Part shown: one piece after another, positions 28,823-38,472 of the stretch
Layout of the letters: every line of letters starts with the position of its first letter
Numbering within the stretch: the stretch's first letter is position 1
NCBI RefSeq assembly: GCF_001007995.1
Contig: NZ_CP011389.1
Location: 1,488,001-1,552,000, forward strand
DNA from: Deinococcus soli (ex Cha et al. 2016)
GTDB lineage: Bacteria > Deinococcota > Deinococci > Deinococcales > Deinococcaceae
DNA length: 64,000 nt
Reading direction: 5' to 3'
The notes under the pieces: generated by a model
What the model was told of the DNA's origin: nothing
Database searches by the model: none
The model's input: the letters and a program-made list of their open reading frames with translations, nothing else
Translations under genes and position numbers: made by a program

Positions 28823-30292
28823 ATGCGCCTTGCCGAGCTGGCCGACCACCTGCACGCCCACCTGACCCCTGTTGGCCCGGAGCTGAACCCGGGGGTGACG
28901 GGGGTCACGCACAATGCCGACTGGGTGCAGCCGGGCTCGGCGTTCGTGGCGATCCGCGGGGCGCGTTTCGACGGGCACAGCTTCATCGGCCAGGTCGCAG
29001 CGGCGGGCGCGGTGGCCGTGATCGGCGAGGGGCTCCCGGACGGCGTGACCAGTCCGCTGCCGTACCTGCGCGTGCCGAGTGCCCGCGCCGCACTGGCGGA
29101 CACGGCGGCCGCGCTGGCCGGGCACCCCAGCCGCCAGCTGCGGGTGGTGGGCGTGACCGGCACCGATGGCAAGACCACGACCAGCTGGATCACGCGGCAC
29201 CTGCTGCGCGCCGCCGGACAGCGCACAGGCCTCCTGAGCACGGCCGGCTACGAACTGCCGGACGGGACGCTGCGGCACTTCCCGGCGCACTTCACGACCC
29301 CGGAGGCGCCGCAGGTACAGGCCACCCTGGCCGACATGGTGCGTTCAGGCGCGGACGCAGCGGTGCTGGAGGCCAGCAGTCACGCCCTGGCGCTCGAGCG
29401 CGTGCGCAGCGTGCACTGGGACGTGGCGGTCTGGACGCACCTGAGCAGCGAACACCTGGACTTCCACGGCACGCTGGAGAACTACTTCGCGGACAAACGC
29501 CGCCTCGTGGAGGCCGCGCCGTTTGCGGTGCTGAACGTGGACGACCCCTGGACCGCGCAGCTGCGCGGCGTCGCCCCGGCCGAGACCACCTACTCCGCCG
29601 AGGGACAGCACGCCGACTGGCGCGCCACCGACATCGAGGAACGCAGCACGGGGCTGCACTTCCACGTGATCAGCCCGCTGGGCGAGTTCGACGCGCACCT
29701 GCCCATGATCGGGCGCTTCAACGTGGCGAACGCCCTGGCCGCCATGGCCGCGAGCGCGCACCTCGGCGCGTGCTGGGAAGCGCTGGCCTCAGGCCTCGCG
29801 TCGTTCCGGGGCGTACCGGGCCGCATGGAACTCGTGCCCGACACGCGCGGACGGCGCGTGGTCGTGGACTTCGCGCACACGCCCCCCAGCCTCGAAAAAG
29901 CGCTGGGTACCCTGCGAACCACCACTGCGGGCCGCCTGATCGTGGTGCTCGGCTCGGCCGGCGGCCCCCGCGACCCCGGCAAACGCGCCCCGCTGGGTGA
30001 GGTCGCCACCCGGGTCGCGGATCACGCGATCCTCACCGAGGAGGACTGCCGCGACACCCCTCTGGCCGACATCCTGCGCGAGATGGCACGCGGCGCCCAG
30101 GAGGCCGGGCGCACCAACTTCGAGGCCATTCCCGACCGCCGGGACGCCATCCGCGCCGCCATCCGGCTCGCGCAGCCCGGTGACACGGTGCTGCTGGCCG
30201 GGAAGGGCCCGGAGGACACCCTCGAACGCGCCCACGAGACCGTTCCCTGGAACGAGACGCAGGAAGCCGTAGACGCCCTGCACCTGAGCTGA
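28823..30292 (+). CDS. murE: UDP-MurNAc-tripeptide synthetase (MurE type)
   Basis: A 489-residue Mur ligase adding the third amino acid to UDP-MurNAc-L-Ala-D-Glu. The ATP loop GVTGTDGKTTT (near 110-120, K117) precedes the central domain; HLSSEHLDFHGTLENY is the conserved metal-site segment, and VVDFAHTPPSLEKAL begins the C-terminal domain. The specificity loop that reads DNPR in diaminopimelate-adding MurE reads DCRD here (D408-D411), consistent with another diamino acid such as L-ornithine, which Deinococcus uses. It stands as a single transcription unit. Confidence 0.93.
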   Translation: MRLAELADHLHAHLTPVGPELNPGVTGVTHNADWVQPGSAFVAIRGARFDGHSFIGQVAAAGAVAVIGEGLPDGVTSPLPYLRVPSARAALADTAAALAGHPSRQLRVVGVTGTDGKTTTSWITRHLLRAAGQRTGLLSTAGYELPDGTLRHFPAHFTTPEAPQVQATLADMVRSGADAAVLEASSHALALERVRSVHWDVAVWTHLSSEHLDFHGTLENYFADKRRLVEAAPFAVLNVDDPWTAQLRGVAPAETTYSAEGQHADWRATDIEERSTGLHFHVISPLGEFDAHLPMIGRFNVANALAAMAASAHLGACWEALASGLASFRGVPGRMELVPDTRGRRVVVDFAHTPPSLEKALGTLRTTTAGRLIVVLGSAGGPRDPGKRAPLGEVATRVADHAILTEEDCRDTPLADILREMARGAQEAGRTNFEAIPDRRDAIRAAIRLAQPGDTVLLAGKGPEDTLERAHETVPWNETQEAVDALHLS

Positions 30293-30467
30293 CCCCCGAC
30301 CACCCGCCAGGACCCGCCACCTGCCGTACAGGACGGCGCGACCGGTCACATCCACGCCTCCCCCACATCCACCCGCCTGACCACTGGCCTACGCCACTGG
30401 GCGGATGCCCCGCCCCACACCCTCGCGCCACACTCACGACGACCCCATTCAGGGAAAGGAGGCGACC

Positions 30468-30611
30468 ATGCCCGCAGGTTCACCCAGCACAGCTCCATCC
30501 GGTACAGCCACGCCCAGCACACCCGCAACCAGTACGCCCGACGCCCCGGACGGCGATCCCGGCGACCGGACACCCACCGCCCGAGGCGCAGTCGCCTCCC
30601 CACCCACCTGA
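30468..30611 (+). CDS. Short Pro/Ser/Thr-rich ORF before rtcB
   Basis: A 47-codon frame, MPAGSPSTAPSGTATPSTPA..., of low complexity. What supports it is a very good ribosome site (AAAGGAGG at about 30455-30462) with a 5-nt spacer to the ATG. It ends 11 nt before the rtcB ATG. It may be a leader peptide or merely the native translation site of an unannotated small protein. No homology is claimed. Confidence 0.4.
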   Translation: MPAGSPSTAPSGTATPSTPATSTPDAPDGDPGDRTPTARGAVASPPT

Positions 30612-30622
30612 AGAGAGACCAC

Positions 30623-32026
30623 ATGAACGGCAAACACCTCGTGAAACTCGGCCTGGAAAAGAAAGCCATCGCCCTCGCCCAGACCGCCGCCACCACCCGC
30701 GAAACCGCCGGACTGAGCCGCGACGACATCCTGGCCGAACTGCGCGCCGTGCAGCAGAACCCCGCCGCGTACACAGCCGGCGGCGTGTACGCCCCGCTCG
30801 CCGCCGAACTGCTCGCCCAGCAGGCCGTCCAGGACGCCCGCAAGGGCAGCGACCTGCGCCCCGAACCCCTCCCCTACCCCACCTGGGGCGCCGACCTGAT
30901 CGACCCCGGCGCGCACCGCCAGATGGACGTCGCCATGCGCCTCCCCATCAGCCGTGCCGGGGCACTCATGCCCGACGCGCACGTCGGCTACGGCCTCCCC
31001 ATCGGCGGCGTCCTCGCCACCGAGAACGCCGTCATCCCCTACGGCGTCGGCGTGGACATCGGCTGCTCCATGATGCTCTCCGTCCTCCCCATCCAACCCG
31101 GCGCGCTGCGCACCGACGAGGCCACCACCCTGCTGCTCAAGCACACCCGCTTCGGCGCGGGCGTCGCCTTCGACAAACGCGACCGCCAGGACCACGACGT
31201 CCTCCACGAAAACACCTGGCAGGACCAGCCCATCCTGCGCCACCTGTTTGAGAAGGCCGCCACGCAGATCGGCACGAGCGGCAGCGGCAACCACTTCGTC
31301 GAATTCGGCACCCTCACCCTGCCCCACGCCGACCTCGGCCTGGGCGTCGGCGAGTACCTCGCCGTCCTCTCGCACAGCGGCAGCCGCGGCTTCGGCGCGC
31401 AGGTCGCCGGGCACTTCACCGCCCTCGCCGAACGCCACCACCCCACCCTCGCCCCCGAAGCGAAAAAACTCGCGTGGCTCCCACTCGACCACGAAGACGG
31501 CCAGGCGTACTGGCAGGCCATGACCCTCGCCGGCCGCTACGCCCTCGCCAACCACGACCTCATCCACGCCCGCCTCGCCCGCGCCCTGAATGTCACGCCC
31601 CTCGCGCAGGTCAGCAACAGCCACAACCTCGCCTGGAAACAGACCGTGAACGGTCAGGACCTCATCGTCCACCGCAAGGGCGCCACCCCCGCCGCCCAGG
31701 GCCAGCTCGGCCTGATCCCCGGTAGCATGGCCGACCCCGGCTACGTCGTCCGCGGCCTCGGCCACCCCGGCGCCCTTGCCAGCGCCAGCCACGGCGCCGG
31801 CCGCCAGCTCGGCCGCAAAGCCGCCGCCAGTACCCTCAACAAGAAAGATGTCCAGGCGTACCTCACCACGCGCGGCGTCACCCTCATCGGCGGCGGCATC
31901 GACGAAGCCCCCCAGGCCTACAAACGCATCCAGGACGTCATCGCCCGCCAGGACGACCTCGTCAACGTCATCGCCAGCTTCCAGCCTCGCGTGGTCCGCA
32001 TGGACACCGGGAGTGAGGACATCTGA
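30623..32026 (+). CDS. RtcB family RNA ligase-like protein
   Basis: A 467-residue RtcB protein. RtcB joins 2',3'-cyclic phosphate or 3'-phosphate RNA ends to 5'-OH ends using GTP and Mn2+. The metal-site Cys is in VGVDIGCSM, metal ligands are in GTSGSGNHFVEFG and LSHSGSRGFG, and the guanylylated His is in SASHGAGRQLG (H390). It is predicted to repair or heal RNA in the cytoplasm. The ribosome site is GAAGAGAG; the gene may be coupled to the short frame ending at 30611. No archease or RtcA gene is adjacent. Confidence 0.9.
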   Translation: MNGKHLVKLGLEKKAIALAQTAATTRETAGLSRDDILAELRAVQQNPAAYTAGGVYAPLAAELLAQQAVQDARKGSDLRPEPLPYPTWGADLIDPGAHRQMDVAMRLPISRAGALMPDAHVGYGLPIGGVLATENAVIPYGVGVDIGCSMMLSVLPIQPGALRTDEATTLLLKHTRFGAGVAFDKRDRQDHDVLHENTWQDQPILRHLFEKAATQIGTSGSGNHFVEFGTLTLPHADLGLGVGEYLAVLSHSGSRGFGAQVAGHFTALAERHHPTLAPEAKKLAWLPLDHEDGQAYWQAMTLAGRYALANHDLIHARLARALNVTPLAQVSNSHNLAWKQTVNGQDLIVHRKGATPAAQGQLGLIPGSMADPGYVVRGLGHPGALASASHGAGRQLGRKAAASTLNKKDVQAYLTTRGVTLIGGGIDEAPQAYKRIQDVIARQDDLVNVIASFQPRVVRMDTGSEDI

Positions 32027-32069
32027 CGGACTGATCGGCTATTTCACTCAGAACTTGAGCGGAATGGTT

Positions 32070-32574
<505 letters not shown>

Positions 32575-32596
32575 ACCCCTTCCAACGGTTCCCCCG

Positions 32597-33247
32597 TCAG
32601 TCCCGAACAGTCGCCAGTAGGGCTTCCAACCCCCCTTCATACCCGTCGACGCGCCCCCATTCGGGCAGGAAGGCCTGGGTGCGGGTGACGTCGTTGGGGA
32701 CGACAACGACGTGCAGTCCGGCGGCAGCGGCGGCGGTGGCGCCGTTGAGGCTGTCTTCGACGGCGAGGCACTGGTGGGGTTTCAGGCCGAGGGTGTGGAC
32801 GGCGAGGGTGTAGAGCTCGGGGTCGGGCTTGACGCGGGTGACGTCGTCGCGGGTGGCGAGTGTTTCGAAGTGGTCGTACAGGCCGTGCTGGTGGAGCCAG
32901 CGGGTGACCCAGGTGCGGTCGCTGCTGGTGGCGAGGGCGAGGCGCAGGCCGGCGGGTCGGATGGCGTCGAGGACGTGGCGGACGCCGGGGCGCAGGTCGC
33001 TCTGCTGGATGGTGTGGTGGATGTCGGTGCGCAGGCGCTCGTGGGTGGCGTGGCGGTCCTGTTGGACGCTCTCGGGAAGGCCGAGCCAGGGGTCGAAGGC
33101 GTCCCAGGTGCCGATGCCGCGTTGCCAGTCGTGAAGGTGGAGTTCGCGGTCGTGTTGGCGGTAGAGGGCCTGCCAGTGGGTGAATTCGGGGGTTTCGGTG
33201 TCGAGGATGGTGCCGTCGAAGTCGAAGATCACGGCTTTGATGGTCAT
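32597..33247 (-). CDS. HAD phosphatase, beta-phosphoglucomutase-like
   Basis: A 216-residue HAD-superfamily protein. Motif I is IFDFDGTILDTE (D9, D11), the cap is helical, LATSSDRTW is motif II, TRVKPDPELY is motif III, and AVEDSLNGATAAAAAG is motif IV. The closest look is the beta-phosphoglucomutase/sugar phosphatase group. The ATG at 33245-33247 is chosen by the family start. The codon use contains more G-ending and less C-ending codons than neighbours on the plus strand, but is still coherent. Confidence 0.9.
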   Translation of the reverse strand: MTIKAVIFDFDGTILDTETPEFTHWQALYRQHDRELHLHDWQRGIGTWDAFDPWLGLPESVQQDRHATHERLRTDIHHTIQQSDLRPGVRHVLDAIRPAGLRLALATSSDRTWVTRWLHQHGLYDHFETLATRDDVTRVKPDPELYTLAVHTLGLKPHQCLAVEDSLNGATAAAAAGLHVVVVPNDVTRTQAFLPEWGRVDGYEGGLEALLATVRD

Positions 33248-33349
33248 GCGCCGAGTGTAGGGGGTGGGGGGTGGGGGGTGGGCGTGCGTGAAGTGGGCTT
33301 CACTTTGGGTGGACGCGCGCCCTGCGTGGGGCCCTGTAGGCTCGGGGGT

Positions 33350-33964
33350 ATGGCCGAGTGGGTGCAGAATTTGATGGACAGCATGGGGTACCTGGGGATC
33401 TTGCTGTTGATGGTGCTGGAGAACGTGTTTCCGCCGATTCCGAGTGAGTTGATCATGCCGTCGGCGGGGTTCGCGGCGTCGCGTGGGGATCTGAATCTGG
33501 TGCTGGTGATCCTGATGGGGACGCTGGGGAGTGTGATCGGGACGCTGCCGCTGTACTACGTGGGGCGAGCATTCGGTGAGGACCGGCTGGTGGCGTGGGC
33601 AGACAAGCATGGGAAGTGGTTGACGCTGAGCGGGAAGGACATCCGGCGGGCGGACGACTGGTTTGACCGGCATGGGTCGAAGGCGGTGCTGTTCGGGCGG
33701 ATGGTGCCGGGGATCCGGAGTCTGCTGAGTCTGCCGGCGGGCATGAGTGAGATGCCGATGCCGAAGTTCCTGCTGTTCAGCGCGATCGGGTCGGGTCTGT
33801 GGGCGTCGTTGCTGGCGGGGGCGGGGTTCCTGCTGGGGGAGCATTACGACCGGGTGGAGCAGTACGTGGGTCCGGCGAGCAAGATCATCCTGGGGGTGCT
33901 GGCGGTGGCGGCGGTGGCGTGGTTCCTGCGCCGCAAGCGCGAGCAGGAGCACGCCGAGGCGTAA
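33350..33964 (+). CDS. DedA family membrane protein
   Basis: A 204-residue protein with four to five membrane helices. The DedA/VTT pattern is clear: MVLENVFPPIPSELIMPSAG near the N-terminus, FFDRHG-type segment (DDWFDRHGSKAVLFGRMVPG) and IRSLLSLPAGMSEMPMPKFL in the middle. Such proteins act as phospholipid scramblases/flippases (undecaprenyl phosphate transport in some) and support envelope function. TAGGCT (33337-33342) ends 7 nt before the ATG, so it is leaderless. A bidirectional terminator follows at 33977-34009. Confidence 0.93.
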   Translation: MAEWVQNLMDSMGYLGILLLMVLENVFPPIPSELIMPSAGFAASRGDLNLVLVILMGTLGSVIGTLPLYYVGRAFGEDRLVAWADKHGKWLTLSGKDIRRADDWFDRHGSKAVLFGRMVPGIRSLLSLPAGMSEMPMPKFLLFSAIGSGLWASLLAGAGFLLGEHYDRVEQYVGPASKIILGVLAVAAVAWFLRRKREQEHAEA

Positions 33965-33976
33965 CGACACACAGGG

Positions 33977-34009
33977 AGAGGGGCAACCGCGCGTGCAGGT
34001 TGCCCCTCT
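33977..34009. terminator. Bidirectional terminator between DedA and MMPL genes
   Basis: A perfect 12-bp stem (AGAGGGGCAACC at 33977-33988 with its complement at 33998-34009) and a 9-nt loop, followed by a T-rich run on the plus strand. Confidence 0.85.
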
Positions 34010-34024
34010 TTCTGTTGCCTCGGT

Positions 34025-36247
34025 TCAGTGTTCGAGACGGATGTGCGGCAGGCGTCTGTCGAGCCAGGCGGGCAGCCACCAGTTCCACTTTCCGGCGAGT
34101 TTCAGGAAGGCGGGGACGAGGACGAGGCGGACGAGGGTGGCGTCGAGGGCGACGGCGATGGCGAGGCCCAGGCCGATGCTCTTGCTGGCGACGACGCGCC
34201 CGAAGATGAAGGCGGAGAAGACGATGAACATGATGATGGCGGCGCTTGTGATGATGCGGGCGGTGTGGCCGACGGCGAGCACGACAGCTTCGTCGTTGGG
34301 GTGCCCGGCGAGGTATTCCTCCTGCACGCGGGAGAGCAGGAAGATCTCGTAGTCCATACTGAGGCCGAACATGACGGCGAAGAGGAGGACGGGGAGGCTG
34401 GCGTCGAGCACGCCGACGTCGCCGGGAATGCCGAGGGGGGCGGCTAGGACGCCCTCCTGCACGATCAGGGTGACGAGGCCGATCGCGGCCCCGACCGTCA
34501 GGGCGTTCATGAGGATGCTCTTGAGGGGGATCAGGAGGCTGCGGAACGCGACCATCAGCAGCAGGAACGTTCCGGCGAACACGGCGAGGACCACGGTGGG
34601 CAGCGAGTCGGTGATGGCGCGGCTGAATTCCTCGCCGCCGACGGGCGCGCCGCCGAGCAGATAGGCGTACCCGCTGGCCTGGATGGTGCCCCGGATCTGC
34701 CGTTCGAAGGCGGGGATCTCGCGGGCCGGGAGGGTCCGGTCGGGGATGACGGTGACGCGCAGCAGGGTGCGGTCGCGGCTGAAGGAACGGGTGGTCAGGG
34801 CGCTCAGCGCGGCCAGCTGGTCGGTGCTGCCCCCATTCGTGCCCGCGAGATCGCTGGGAGTCAGGAAGGGGCTGAGGACGCCCTTCACGCCGGGCAGGGC
34901 GCGCAGGTCGGTCACGAGCGCCTGGAATGTCGCGCGATTCTCCGGGGTGTAGCGCTGGCCCTTCAGGTCGAGGATCACCTCGAACTGGCTGAGCAGGCCG
35001 CCCGCGCCGAGCGCCTCGACGTCTTTCAGAGTGTCGCGGCTTTCCACGCCAGGCGTGAGCCCCCACGCCCCGGCGTATCCGGTGCGGATGTTCAGGGCGG
35101 GTGAGGCGAGCAGCAGCAGGAAGGCGGTGCTGCTCAGCACGGCGAACCAGGGGCGGGCGGTGACGCGCCGCGCGAAGGCCGTCCACGCGCCGGACGCGGC
35201 GCCGCTCTGCGCCCAGTTCAGGCGGGTGAAGCGCGGGTGGTTCACGCGGTCGCCCAGCAGGGCCAGCAGCGCCGGGAGGGCGGTGAGGCTGGCCAGGACG
35301 GTCAGCAGCACGGCCAGCACGCCGCCGATCCCGATGGACCGCACGAACGCGATCGGGGGGAGGATCAGGCCCGCCATGGCGATGGCGACGGTCAGGCCGC
35401 TGAAGGTGACGCTGCGCCCGGCGGTGTGGACGGTGCGTTCGGCGGCGAGGCGCGGGTCGGGCGTCCGCACGAGTTCCTCACGGAAGCGGTTGACCATCAG
35501 CAGCGCGTAGTCGATCCCGGCGCCCAGACCGAGCATGGTGATGACGCTCTGCGCGAAGGTGCTGACGTCCATGACGTGCGTCAGGCCGTACAGGGCGGCC
35601 ATGGCGACGCTGATGCTGAGCATCCCGACGGCCAGCGGGAGGCCGGTGGCGACGAGCGCGCCGAACACGACGAGCAGCAGCGCCCCGATCAGCGGCAGGG
35701 CCACGAGTTCGCTGCGTTTGGTGTCGCTCTCGGCGAAGTGGGTGAAGTCGTCGGCGATGGCCTGCCCGCCGGTCACGCGGATGTCCAGCGCGGCGCTCTC
35801 TGTCCGCGCGGTGTAGGCGCGCACGCGGCGCAGGGTCTCGCTCGCGCCGTCCAGCAGGGGGATCTGCGCGAGGGTCAGGGCCAGGGTGCCGTCCTCGGAG
35901 CGGGTGCGGTAGGGGCCGCCTCCCTGCGCGGCGGTGACGCGGGTGACGCCGGGCACGTCCTCCAGCCCGTCCAGGAAGCGCCGGTAGGTGACGTCGCCCT
36001 GGGGGGTACCCAGCGGCGGCTGGCTGCGGGTGACGAGGACGACGGTATTGGTGTCGCGTTCCCCGAAGCGGTCGCGCAGCAGGTCGGTGACGCGGGTGGC
36101 CTCGGAGTCCGTCAGGCCGCCGGCGGGATCGGCGGTGAGGGCAGCGGGAGCGCGAGCGGCGAAGGGGAGGCTCAGGGCAGCGGCGAGCAGCCACGCGAGC
36201 AGCACCGCCCAGGGGTGCCGGGAGACGAGTCGGCCGAGGGTGCGCAT
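34025..36247 (-). CDS. MMPL-family RND exporter
   Basis: A 740-residue transporter in two homologous halves: each has one helix, a large periplasmic domain, then five helices. The segment [20 protein letters not shown] in half one and [20 protein letters not shown] in half two carry the proton-relay Asp-Tyr pairs characteristic of MmpL/HpnN transporters. It may export lipids or other hydrophobic molecules. The ATG at 36245-36247 is used because the upstream 26 codons lie in the regulatory gap. It is divergent from a HTH regulator with palindromes in the gap. Confidence 0.9.
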   Translation of the reverse strand: MRTLGRLVSRHPWAVLLAWLLAAALSLPFAARAPAALTADPAGGLTDSEATRVTDLLRDRFGERDTNTVVLVTRSQPPLGTPQGDVTYRRFLDGLEDVPGVTRVTAAQGGGPYRTRSEDGTLALTLAQIPLLDGASETLRRVRAYTARTESAALDIRVTGGQAIADDFTHFAESDTKRSELVALPLIGALLLVVFGALVATGLPLAVGMLSISVAMAALYGLTHVMDVSTFAQSVITMLGLGAGIDYALLMVNRFREELVRTPDPRLAAERTVHTAGRSVTFSGLTVAIAMAGLILPPIAFVRSIGIGGVLAVLLTVLASLTALPALLALLGDRVNHPRFTRLNWAQSGAASGAWTAFARRVTARPWFAVLSSTAFLLLLASPALNIRTGYAGAWGLTPGVESRDTLKDVEALGAGGLLSQFEVILDLKGQRYTPENRATFQALVTDLRALPGVKGVLSPFLTPSDLAGTNGGSTDQLAALSALTTRSFSRDRTLLRVTVIPDRTLPAREIPAFERQIRGTIQASGYAYLLGGAPVGGEEFSRAITDSLPTVVLAVFAGTFLLLMVAFRSLLIPLKSILMNALTVGAAIGLVTLIVQEGVLAAPLGIPGDVGVLDASLPVLLFAVMFGLSMDYEIFLLSRVQEEYLAGHPNDEAVVLAVGHTARIITSAAIIMFIVFSAFIFGRVVASKSIGLGLAIAVALDATLVRLVLVPAFLKLAGKWNWWLPAWLDRRLPHIRLEH

Positions 36248-36308
36248 GAGCCCGAGTAGAGCACGGGCGGGCCGGGCAGACCGGGGGGCAGGCGACGAAA
36301 CACATTCA

Positions 36309-36367
36309 GCGTCAATTGACGCCATCTTGCGCTATCTATTGACATTAGGCATTAGATAGCGCAAGAT
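36309..36367 (+). promoter_or_regulatory. Two palindromes and promoter between MMPL and HTH genes
   Basis: A perfect 14-bp palindrome GCGTCAATTGACGC (36309-36322) is followed by an inverted repeat with 15-bp perfect arms (36324-36338 and 36353-36367). TTGACA (36339-36344) sits between the arms and CAAGAT (36362-36367), 17 nt later, lies in the right arm, so the promoter of the HTH gene is inside the operator. The region is strikingly AT-rich for this chromosome. Confidence 0.65.
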
Positions 36368-36393
36368 AGCCTCACCTGAGAGGAGGTGCCGGA

Positions 36394-36783
36394 ATGAACG
36401 CAGCGACGACCCCCACCGACGAGGTCCTGACCCTGGAGGAACTGGCCGCCTACCTGAAGGTGAGCGAAACCACCGCCTACACCCTGGTGCGGGGCGGTGA
36501 GATCCCGGGCCGCAAGGTCGGCCGGGAGTGGCGTTTCCTGAAAGCCCGCGTGACCCACTGGCTGATGCAGGCCGGTACGGAGGAAGACATGGAGAAGACT
36601 GGATTCGTACAGCGCGATGACCTGGGCGGGGAATTCAAGCAGGAAGGCGGCCAGGAGTACGTGGCCCTGTGGCTCCCCATCACCCGCGAGGAGAAGGCCG
36701 CCCAGATCGAGAAGGCCACCCGCGACGGCGTGAACGTCAGCGAACTCATCGCCGACTACCTCCGCAGCTGGGTCAAGGCGTAA
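36394..36783 (+). CDS. HTH (excisionase/MerR-like) protein with ribbon-helix-helix-like C-terminus
   Basis: A 129-residue putative regulator. Residues 10-55 are a helix-turn-helix of the excisionase family (LTLEELAAYLKVSETTAYTL, then GGEIPGRKVGREWRFLKARV). Residues 84-128 (EYVALWLPITREEKAAQIEK, then VNVSELIADYLRSW) look like a strand-helix-helix fold, the Arc/CopG type. The ribosome site AGAGGAGG precedes the ATG. The upstream palindromes suggest self-repression and perhaps control of the divergent MMPL exporter. The second domain is my inference. Confidence 0.82.
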   Translation: MNAATTPTDEVLTLEELAAYLKVSETTAYTLVRGGEIPGRKVGREWRFLKARVTHWLMQAGTEEDMEKTGFVQRDDLGGEFKQEGGQEYVALWLPITREEKAAQIEKATRDGVNVSELIADYLRSWVKA

Positions 36784-36796
36784 GGGGGGGTAGGCA

Positions 36797-36846
36797 GTGG
36801 GGGGTGGGCTGTGGGAAAGAATCAGATCCCACAGCCCATACCCCAC
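36797..36846. terminator. Long hairpin between convergent genes
   Basis: Two 20-nt arms (36797-36816 and 36827-36846) pair with one mismatch around a 10-nt loop, abutting the stop of the APH-like gene. It can terminate transcription from both sides. The stem is formed from GTGGG/CCCAC text of a type common in Deinococcus intergenic regions. Confidence 0.8.
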
Positions 36847-37629
36847 TCAAAACAGTTCGTCGTGCAGGCGGTAGTACGCGAGTTTCGTGTCGTCCACCAG
36901 GGCGCGGCCGTACAGGTCGAGGAACATCCCGGCGTAGCGTTCTCCCAGTTCACCGCGCACACTGCGGTGGGCAAGGGCGAGGTCGGCGTGCCGGTCGGCG
37001 ATCCCGAGTCGGCCCACGTCAATCAGGCCCTCGACGTATTCGCCGTTCAGGATGATGTTGTCCAGCGTGGCGTCGCCGTGCGCGACCACGAGGTCGTCCT
37101 GGGTGGGGCGGGTGCGGGCCAGTTCGTTGAAGACGCTGGTGGCGCTGCGTCCGGCGCGGTCGTCGTCGAAGTCGCTGCCGTCGATCAGTCCGGCCTGCAC
37201 GCGCTCGCGGGCCAGGGGCAGGGTCACGTCCAGCGTCTGCCGGAACGGGCAGTCCCGGATGGGCAGGGCGTGCAGTTCGCGCAGCGCGCGGGCCAGCAGA
37301 TTCACGACCCGTTCGGGGTGCAGCCGGGCGTCCGGGTGGCTCATGGGGATGCCGGTCAGGCGGGTCATGGCCAGGACCTCCTGGTCACCTTCGGCCTCGA
37401 AGGCCACGACCTGCGGGGCGGGGATGCGGCCCTGGAGCCAGCGCAGCCGCTCGCGTTCCTGTTGCAGCGTGCTCGTGGCGTGCGGGATGCGGGGCTGCAT
37501 CTTCAGCACGTAGCGGGTGGATCGCCAGACCTGCGCGCCGCTCTGGCCGCCGCTCACGCGTTCCCAGCGGGCGGCGGGCAGCACGCGTTTCAGGGCGTCG
37601 GGCAGGGTCGGGCGTTCGGGCGCACTCAC
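36847..37629 (-). CDS. Aminoglycoside 3'-phosphotransferase-like kinase
   Basis: A 260-residue APH/choline-kinase-fold protein. K43 (YVLKM) is the ATP-binding lysine; the catalytic segment HGDATLDN (D186, N191) and the DxG-like metal motif [20 protein letters not shown] (D204) are arranged as in APH(3') enzymes, including the ADR-x-x-DLA signature. It could inactivate aminoglycosides or phosphorylate a metabolite; resistance cannot be inferred from sequence alone. The start is GTG 37627-37629, chosen because upstream codons lie in an intergenic hairpin region. Confidence 0.82.
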   Translation of the reverse strand: MSAPERPTLPDALKRVLPAARWERVSGGQSGAQVWRSTRYVLKMQPRIPHATSTLQQERERLRWLQGRIPAPQVVAFEAEGDQEVLAMTRLTGIPMSHPDARLHPERVVNLLARALRELHALPIRDCPFRQTLDVTLPLARERVQAGLIDGSDFDDDRAGRSATSVFNELARTRPTQDDLVVAHGDATLDNIILNGEYVEGLIDVGRLGIADRHADLALAHRSVRGELGERYAGMFLDLYGRALVDDTKLAYYRLHDELF

Positions 37630-37653
37630 ATCCCGCAGTCTGGCAGCGGCCCT

Positions 37654-37677
37654 GACCTTCAGGCAAGCGTGAAGGTC
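37654..37677. promoter_or_regulatory. Small inverted repeat between divergent genes
   Basis: GACCTTCA (37654-37661) and TGAAGGTC (37670-37677) form perfect 8-bp arms with an 8-nt spacer, located between the APH-like and YqhA-like genes. It may be an operator, or just a hairpin. Confidence 0.3.
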
Positions 37678-37707
37678 CTCCCCCACCGCTCGTCCACGCC
37701 GCCCGGG

Positions 37708-38412
37708 ATGATGGAGGGCGTGACCCGCCCTTCCTCTGCCCCGCGCCCCCCGAACCCCGAACCGTCCAAGCGGGAGTGGTTCAGCGAGATCATCGGCCGC
37801 ACGCGCTTCGTGGTGCTGATCGCGGTGATTGCCGTGCTGCTCGTGTCGTTCAGCCTGTTCCTGCAAGGAACGCTGCTGGCGCTGCACACCATCTACGATT
37901 CCTGGCGGGACACGTTCACGCAGGGCATTGCCAGTCAGGAGGGCAACATCGCCGTGGAATTCCTGGAGATCGTGAGCACCATGCTCAAGGCGGTGGTGTT
38001 CTACCTGATCGGGGTGGGCCTGTACTCGCTGTTCATCACGCCGCTGAACCTGACGTCCGCGCTGGGCGTCGAGAGCCTCGCGGACCTGGAGCAGAAGGTC
38101 GTGTCGGTGATCATCGTGATCCTGGGCGTGACGTTCCTGGAGCACTTCGTGCGCTGGGACAAACCGCTGGACACCCTGTACTTCGCGGGTGCGCTGGCGC
38201 TGGCGGGGGGCGCGCTGGTGTTCTTCCAGCGGGTGCACCGGGGCAGCGGCGGGGACCTGGGGCAACCGCAGTCGAAGGTGCGCGCACGCCAGGAACTGTT
38301 CGAGAACCACACCGAGCAGCGGCACATCGACGATCACGACGTGGAGGTTGCGGAGCAGGCCACCCAGGCGAAGCAGGAAGGCAAGGTGGACGCCGAGGAG
38401 GGCAGCGGCTGA
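37708..38412 (+). CDS. YqhA/UPF0114-like membrane protein
   Basis: A 234-residue protein with about four membrane helices ([78 protein letters not shown]) and a charged C-terminal tail rich in Glu/Gln. The spacing and the [20 protein letters not shown] segment fit the UPF0114 family, whose role is not settled. The start is uncertain: ATG 37708, ATG 37711 and GTG 37720 are in frame; the last would follow a GATGAT box by 8 nt. Confidence 0.75.
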   Translation: MMEGVTRPSSAPRPPNPEPSKREWFSEIIGRTRFVVLIAVIAVLLVSFSLFLQGTLLALHTIYDSWRDTFTQGIASQEGNIAVEFLEIVSTMLKAVVFYLIGVGLYSLFITPLNLTSALGVESLADLEQKVVSVIIVILGVTFLEHFVRWDKPLDTLYFAGALALAGGALVFFQRVHRGSGGDLGQPQSKVRARQELFENHTEQRHIDDHDVEVAEQATQAKQEGKVDAEEGSG

Positions 38413-38472
38413 GATGCTGGGCACGGACCACCCTGGACACCTGGCCCCCCGCGCGCGGGTACACTGTTCAGA

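Noticed and set aside
36309..36367. Possible radiation/desiccation response motif (RDRM) of Deinococcus
   Set aside because: The palindromes do not match the TTATGTCATTGACATAA-type consensus; only the ATTGACAT core is shared by chance.
36394..36783. Excisionase-like gene as a sign of a prophage or integrative element
   Set aside because: No integrase, no attachment-site repeat and no phage genes nearby; excisionase-type HTH domains are common in ordinary regulators.
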